Source: Otis tarda
Lineage: Eukaryota; Chordata; Aves; Otidiformes; Otididae
NCBI GenBank assembly: GCA_026413225.1
Contig: CM048557.1
Span: forward strand, 44,213,371 to 44,277,370
Reading direction: 5' to 3'
Length of the DNA: 64,000 nt
Below the pieces are notes generated by a model. It saw nothing but the letters and a program-made list of their open reading frames with translations, had not been told where the DNA came from and did not search any database. Shown in pieces: positions 59,436 to 64,000 of this stretch. How positions within the stretch are numbered: position 1 is the stretch's first letter; every line of letters begins with the position of its first letter. Made by a program: the position numbers and the translations under genes.

Positions 59436-60957
59436 AAATCATAGAATCATAGAATACTTTGGCTTGGAAGGGACCTTTAAAGGTCATCTAGTCCAACCCC
59501 TTGGCAAGGAGCGGGGACATCTTCAACTAGATCAGGTTGCTCAGAGCCCTGTCCAACCTGGCCTTGAGTGTTTCCAAGGATGAGGCATCTAGAGCTTCTC
59601 TAGGCAATCTGTTTCAGTGTTTCACCACCCTCATAATAAAAAAAAATATTCCTTACATTTAGTCTGAATCCAATCTCTTTTATTTTAAAACCATTACCTC
59701 ATGTCCTATCACAACTATCCCTGCTAGAAGATCGGACCTCGTCTTTCTTATAAGCCCCCTTTAAGTACTGAAGGGCCACAATAAGGTCTCCCCAGAGCTT
59801 TATCTTCTCCAGGCTGAACAATCCCCACTCTCTCAGCCTTTCTGCATAGGAGTGGTGTTCCATCCCTCTGATGGGGTCCTCTGGACATAGTCCAACAGGT
59901 CCATGTCTTTTTGTGCTGAGAACTCCAGAGCTGGATGCTGTACTCCAGATGGGTTCACACCAAAGTGGAGTTGAGGGGCAGAATTGCCTCCCTTGACCTG
60001 CTGGCCATGCTTTTGATGTAGCCCAGAATACAGTTGGCTTTCTGGGCTACAAGCACACATTGCCAGCTCATGTCCAGCTTTTCATCCACCAGTACGCACA
60101 AGTCCTTCTCCACAAGGTTGCACTCAATTCCTTCATCCCTTAGCCTGTATTGATACTGGGGGTTGCCCCGATCCAGGTGCAGGATCTTGCACTTAGCCTT
60201 GTTGAACTCACGAAGTTCACATGGGCCCACTTCTTGAGGTCCCACTGGATGGCATTCCATGCCTCAGGTGTATCAGCCACACCATTCATCTTGGTGTCAT
60301 CTGCAAACTTGCGGAGGGTGCTCTCGATCCTACTGTCTATGCCATTGATAAAGATAAAGCAGTCCTTGTCCCAATGCAGACCTCTGAGGGACATCACTTG
60401 TTACTGAATTCCATCTGGACATTGAGCCATTGACCACTACACTCTGGATGTGACCATCCAGCCCATTCCTTATCCATCAAACAGTCCAACCACCAAATCT
60501 ATATCTCTCAAATTTAGAGAGAAGGATGCTGTGGAGGACAGTGTCAAAGGCCTTACAGAAGTTCACATCAATGACATCCGTAGCTCTTCCCTTGTCCACT
60601 CCACTGATGTAGTAACTCCATCATAGAAGGCCACTAGGTTGGTCAGGCAAGACTTGCCCTTGGTGAAGCCATGTTGACTGTTCTGAATCACCTCCCTGTC
60701 CTCTATGTGCCTTAGCATAACTTCTAGGAGGATCTGTCCCATGACTTTCCCAGGCACAGAGCTGAGGCTGACAGGTTGGTAGTTCCCAGGGTCCTCCTTT
60801 CTACCCTTTTAAAAAATGAGTGCAATGTTTCCTTTTTCCCAGTCACTAGGGACTTCACCTGATTGCCATAACTTTTCAAATATCATGGAGATTGGCTTGG
60901 AAACTACATCAGCCAATTCCCTCAGAACTCTGGGATGCATCTTGTCAGTTCCCAAAA
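59436..60957 (-). mobile_element. CR1 LINE fragment with 3' half of ORF2, minus strand
   Basis: The octamer tail (AATCATAGAATCATAG) lies at the left, followed by 3' UTR and ORF2. Reverse-transcriptase landmarks lie in several minus-strand frames: '[15 protein letters not shown]' (60809-61006 frame), '[18 protein letters not shown]' (60563-60757), 'STLRKFADDTKMNGVA' (60140-60397) and '[20 protein letters not shown]' (59955-60260). The changes of frame show multiple indels; the FADD pair is preserved. The copy is 5' truncated near 60957, directly against another CR1 tail. Confidence 0.92.
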
Positions 60958-60963
60958 ACTTAG

Positions 60964-61037
60964 AATCATAGAATAGTTTGGGTTGAAAGGGACCTTTAAA
61001 GGTCATCTAGTCCAAGCCCCCTGCAAGGACCAGGAAC
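60964..61037 (-). mobile_element. Very short CR1 3' tail, minus strand
   Basis: Only the final ~75 bases of a CR1 are present: AATCATAGAATAGTTTGGGT, 'AAAGGTCATCTAGTCCAAGC' and 'CCCCTGCAAGGACCAGGAAC'. It abuts the 5' end of the previous element with only a few bases between. Confidence 0.85.
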
Positions 61038-62378
61038 TTACGTATGTTAATAATAAAATACGGGTATTGGATACCTTACATACAAAGTCCCCAAGTGAAA
61101 AAACTCAGCTGAATTATGGATTTAATCACAGAGCATTTGGAGCAAGTAATCACTTGGAATGAATCATTTCATGTACAGATAAAATCACGTTGACATCTCC
61201 CAATATTTTTAAACTAAAATCCATCATATATAAACTTTAAATTTATCCTGATTTGGAAAGAAAATTATTAACCTAAATGTTAACCTTTCCTTGGGATAGA
61301 AATTGCAAAACTTACTTATCTCTATTTAGGCTGTCTTGGATAAACCTTTGTGAAAACCTTCTACCCAAATGCTGAGAAAACTCTTCTCAGTTTACCTAGG
61401 ACATTCAGGATAAAGCCTCATACCAATTGCAGTTTGCTGACCAAACCAAGGTAGTGACACAAATAGTCTTTGTCACTGTTTTAAGAATCTCCTAAAAACT
61501 CAGATTTTACCATTGCACACTCATATCTACAAATATCTACAAATCATGCAAGCTTTGAGCAAGCCTTTGTTTCCTTCTGCTGCCCAAACTACATCTGAAT
61601 ATTGGAGTCTAATACACCTGCCACTAAATACAGGTAATGGTGTAATTTTAGGAGGAAAGATTTGGCAGTTCTCATGGAATTCATGGGTCAAAACTAGCTT
61701 TTGAACAATTGTGATCATTCCATGCTAATGGCTAAAAGCTTGATCTGCAGTCTGACCTTAGTGTGCCTCTTCTCCTGACAAACAGAGGATGTTTTTCCTC
61801 TGCTAAGTGTATGTATTTGATTTGAGACCTTCTGAAGGCTTGAGACTTGGCAGAGGCTTGAGTTTTATGTCTGAATCAAATATGTTTTATTAAACAATGT
61901 GAGCTGTGATACGTTTCTGGAGGTGAGGTAATTGGCGTCACTGAGGCAGGAGCAAACGGCTTTGAATCTCAAACATGTATTTGAGTGCCCTGTGCTTGCT
62001 TCTCCATCTGTAAACATCGTTACTAGTTGCTTCAGTTCTGCTGTTGGATTAATTATTTTTAGGTTTAGGGCATATGTTGATAGTCATACTTAAACATGCC
62101 TGCTAAGCCAAATAACTGCATTAGTAACAGGCAGATTCTGGATTTAAAATTAGCTTTCCTAAGTCATCAAAAACTTTATCTTGAACTGTTATTGAACTGA
62201 AATGGTTTCTCTACAGCACTTGCTTCTAAAAAAGTTTTTTTTCTAAACCTGACCAATTGCACAAAGCAAGAACTGTATCATTCCTCACCATTTTTTTCAG
62301 TCCTCTGGGCCACTGTATGTTTTATTAATAATTCTGATGGTTTTCCAGTCCTGTTTCCTGCAGATGTTTCTTGGGTAT
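61038..62378. other. Non-coding unique sequence
   Basis: About 1.3 kb without recognisable gene or repeat. Confidence 0.55.
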
Positions 62379-62885
62379 TGTTGTGGTTTTGTTTAGTGAG
62401 GGGGGGCCTAAGGTGGTAGCTTCTGCGGGAAACTGCTAGAAGTCGCTCCCCTTTGTTTAGTGGACTTGGCCAGGCCTAGGGTGGACCTGCTGCTGGCCAA
62501 GGCTGAGCTAGTTGGTAGCAGAATGTTCCGTGATAACGCATCTGCGATGACGTATTTAAGAAGGGGAAAACAGGAAAAAAAAAGAGAAGAGGAGATGTGA
62601 AGAAGCTGAGAGGGGGCAGAGGCGGAGAGGGGGAGGCACAGGCCTCATGGGCCTTGCAGGCCTCACCCTCTGGCCTCCCGCCGGGCAGCCGACTGGGCCC
62701 AACTTGGCCCAGTCTGGCTGCAAGAAGTGGAGAGGAGATGAGCTGGATGATGTGAAGAGATCCTGAGAGGCGTCTGCCAGCCTGTTGTGAAGAACTCGTC
62801 TTGTGAGAGGAACGGCTGCAGGTGCCAAGGTCAGTGAAGAAGGAGGGGGAGGAGTAATGCGGCTCCTGGCCAAGATTCCCCTGCA
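62379..62885 (+). mobile_element. ERVL-like LTR, 5' half only
   Basis: It is the same family and orientation as 40657-41702: TGTTGTGGTTTTGTTTAGTG, 'GCCTAAGGTGGTAG', 'CTGCTAGAAGTCGCTCCCC', 'GTATTTAAGAAGGGG' and 'TGGCTGCAAGAAGTGGAGAG'. It matches up to 'CCAAGATTCCCCTGCA' and then stops, so only the first ~507 bases remain. The two copies differ at scattered sites and small indels (e.g. an extra 'CTCGTCTTGTGAGAG' block here near 62788-62802). Confidence 0.75.
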
Positions 62886-62930
62886 ATTCCCCATTCTGGC
62901 CAAGATTCCCCTGCAATTCCCCATTCTGCA
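62871..62930. repeat. 30-bp tandem duplication at the LTR break
   Basis: Two 30-bp units (62871-62900, 62901-62930), identical except for the last base or two, straddle the LTR truncation point. Each contains CAAGATTCCCCTGCAATT, so the last LTR bases are copied with their new flank. Confidence 0.9.
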
Positions 62931-64000
62931 AAAAATTCACATGGTTTGCACCAGAGAAGCCAGTGATAAAAGGTGGTGATAAAAAAATACTGATTCAGAC
63001 TTGCTGACTCTCCATTTTCCAGTGAAGACCATCAAAAATGTCAGTGTCGTATTGGATAACCAAGTGCACACCTCATTGCAGTCTGCTGTAGTTAATGTGG
63101 CAGAAAATTCTTGCATAAATGAGCTGACTTGCCCGAGCCAAATAGCTGCTTTTCCACCAAACCTTTCCCAGCACCTGGCTGATTTAATCCCACTCTTTGG
63201 ACAGCCTTTATCTGAGCATCTCCCACTGGCTGATAGGCACCAAGCCTGAGATAGTTATAATGCACCTTTATCTCCATTGCAGCAGTTCAGATATCTTTAT
63301 AGGACACTTGGGTTGCTCTAGTTTGACAATTAAAAAAAGGAGGTAGGCAAAGCTGCTACAAATATGAAAGACTAAGGAATTTCTCTCAAGTAAGATGAAG
63401 CAGCATGTTTATATTGCCTTCAGCTGAACAGAATGGCATATTGTACAAATTGAAAGTAATTTATCTGAAAGTTGCAAGTAGAAAACCACAAGATATTTCC
63501 AATTTAAAAAAATCTTAGGTATCATATTATTTCACTGCTTCAAAACAATCCATGAATAGTTTTTAAGCATTTGACCAATATTCAAAGTAATTCATATTGC
63601 AAGTACGTACATTTCTCATTAAAACTCACTTCAGATATTTACTACTTCTAAATTACTAATTGCACTTCACATTTCACCACCTAAAGCACATTGCATTGTT
63701 TTTGCCTTTAAATTCACAAACTCTGAGTCAGCTTATCAGCCTGTATAAGTGAATAATCACGCAAATACATACTTGTGTGCATTTACCTTTTTTTTCCCCT
63801 AAAAAAATGTTCTTGTGAAGAAAACCTTATTTATATGAGGATTCCCCTTAAGGGTGAACAATATTAGTCAGAAATGCCTTCAGAGGATGTTTGATTTTTA
63901 TTTTAATCAATGTTCCTAAAACCATTTTTGTGCAATATTGTTATTTACATGCAAAAATAAGTTTCAGGCTTGATTAACATGCAATACCTGAGCCTTAATG
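62931..64000. other. Non-coding sequence to window end
   Basis: AT-rich; no gene or repeat recognised. An 82-codon open frame at 63001-63249 shows no known motif and has no start context or splice sites that I would trust. Confidence 0.5.

Noticed and set aside
40657-62885. The two same-strand LTRs as 5' and 3' LTRs of one provirus
   Set aside because: There are 21 kb between them with no gag, pol or env, the copies are differently truncated, and unrelated CR1s lie between.
62476-62940. 154- and 122-codon minus-strand frames
   Set aside because: They are inside an ERV LTR; the Pro/Ser-rich translations reflect GC-rich purine/pyrimidine bias.
1-64000. Bacterial-type systems, CRISPR arrays, tRNA or rRNA genes
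   Set aside because: No regularly spaced repeats, cloverleaf-like sequences or operon structure were seen; the repeat content is avian.

Overview
This window is vertebrate nuclear DNA, almost certainly from a bird. The clearest evidence is at least eleven copies or fragments of CR1 LINEs with avian-type 3' ends (tandem ATTCTATG-like octamers, a 'GGTTGGACTAGATGACC' core). There are also several avian-type ERV LTRs and a class II (alpha/beta-retrovirus-like) endogenous retrovirus. I see no bacterial genes, CRISPR array, tRNA or rRNA. The background is AT-rich, non-coding sequence, and no intact host gene is visible.

Layout. Bases 1-4200 are a mosaic of endogenous retroviral debris. They hold a gag piece, an LTR fragment ending at a 35-base poly(A), and an integrase-end/env start. 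They also hold an env transmembrane-subunit region split by an LTR-like insertion, then a second remnant with integrase, env, polypurine tract and a 3' LTR whose U3 carries a three-unit CpG-rich minisatellite. At 6009-6232 lies a decayed exon encoding tetratricopeptide repeats (TTC6-like, my best guess), the only recognisable host coding relic. A solo ERVL-type LTR (6471-6953) and a 2.85-kb minus-strand CR1 (7013-9860) follow, then older CR1 pieces at 10.3 and 12.9 kb.

Bases 13156-26420 are a repeat-poor, gene-free stretch. At 26.4-32.0 kb two nearly identical CR1 copies lie head to head in inverted orientation. The left one has an internal deletion that leaves a continuous 421-codon fusion frame. 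The right one has a nearly complete ORF2 (endonuclease plus reverse transcriptase) broken by one nonsense codon and one frameshift. Bases 32.0-40.5 kb are mostly unique, with one weak candidate exon on the minus strand. At 40.5-41.7 kb an ERVL-like LTR sits inside an older relative, and a truncated copy of the same LTR lies at 62.4-62.9 kb. CR1 pieces recur at 43.8, 44.7 and in a cluster at 58.2-61.0 kb.

Functionally the window is best read as intergenic or intronic sequence shaped by repeated CR1 and LTR retrotransposition. The coding potential belongs to transposons and is damaged in every copy. I found no new gene system. The most useful leads are the inverted CR1 pair, the nested and mosaic ERV structure, and the decayed TPR exon that could place the locus. 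Family names come from recognising sequence features, not from database searches.
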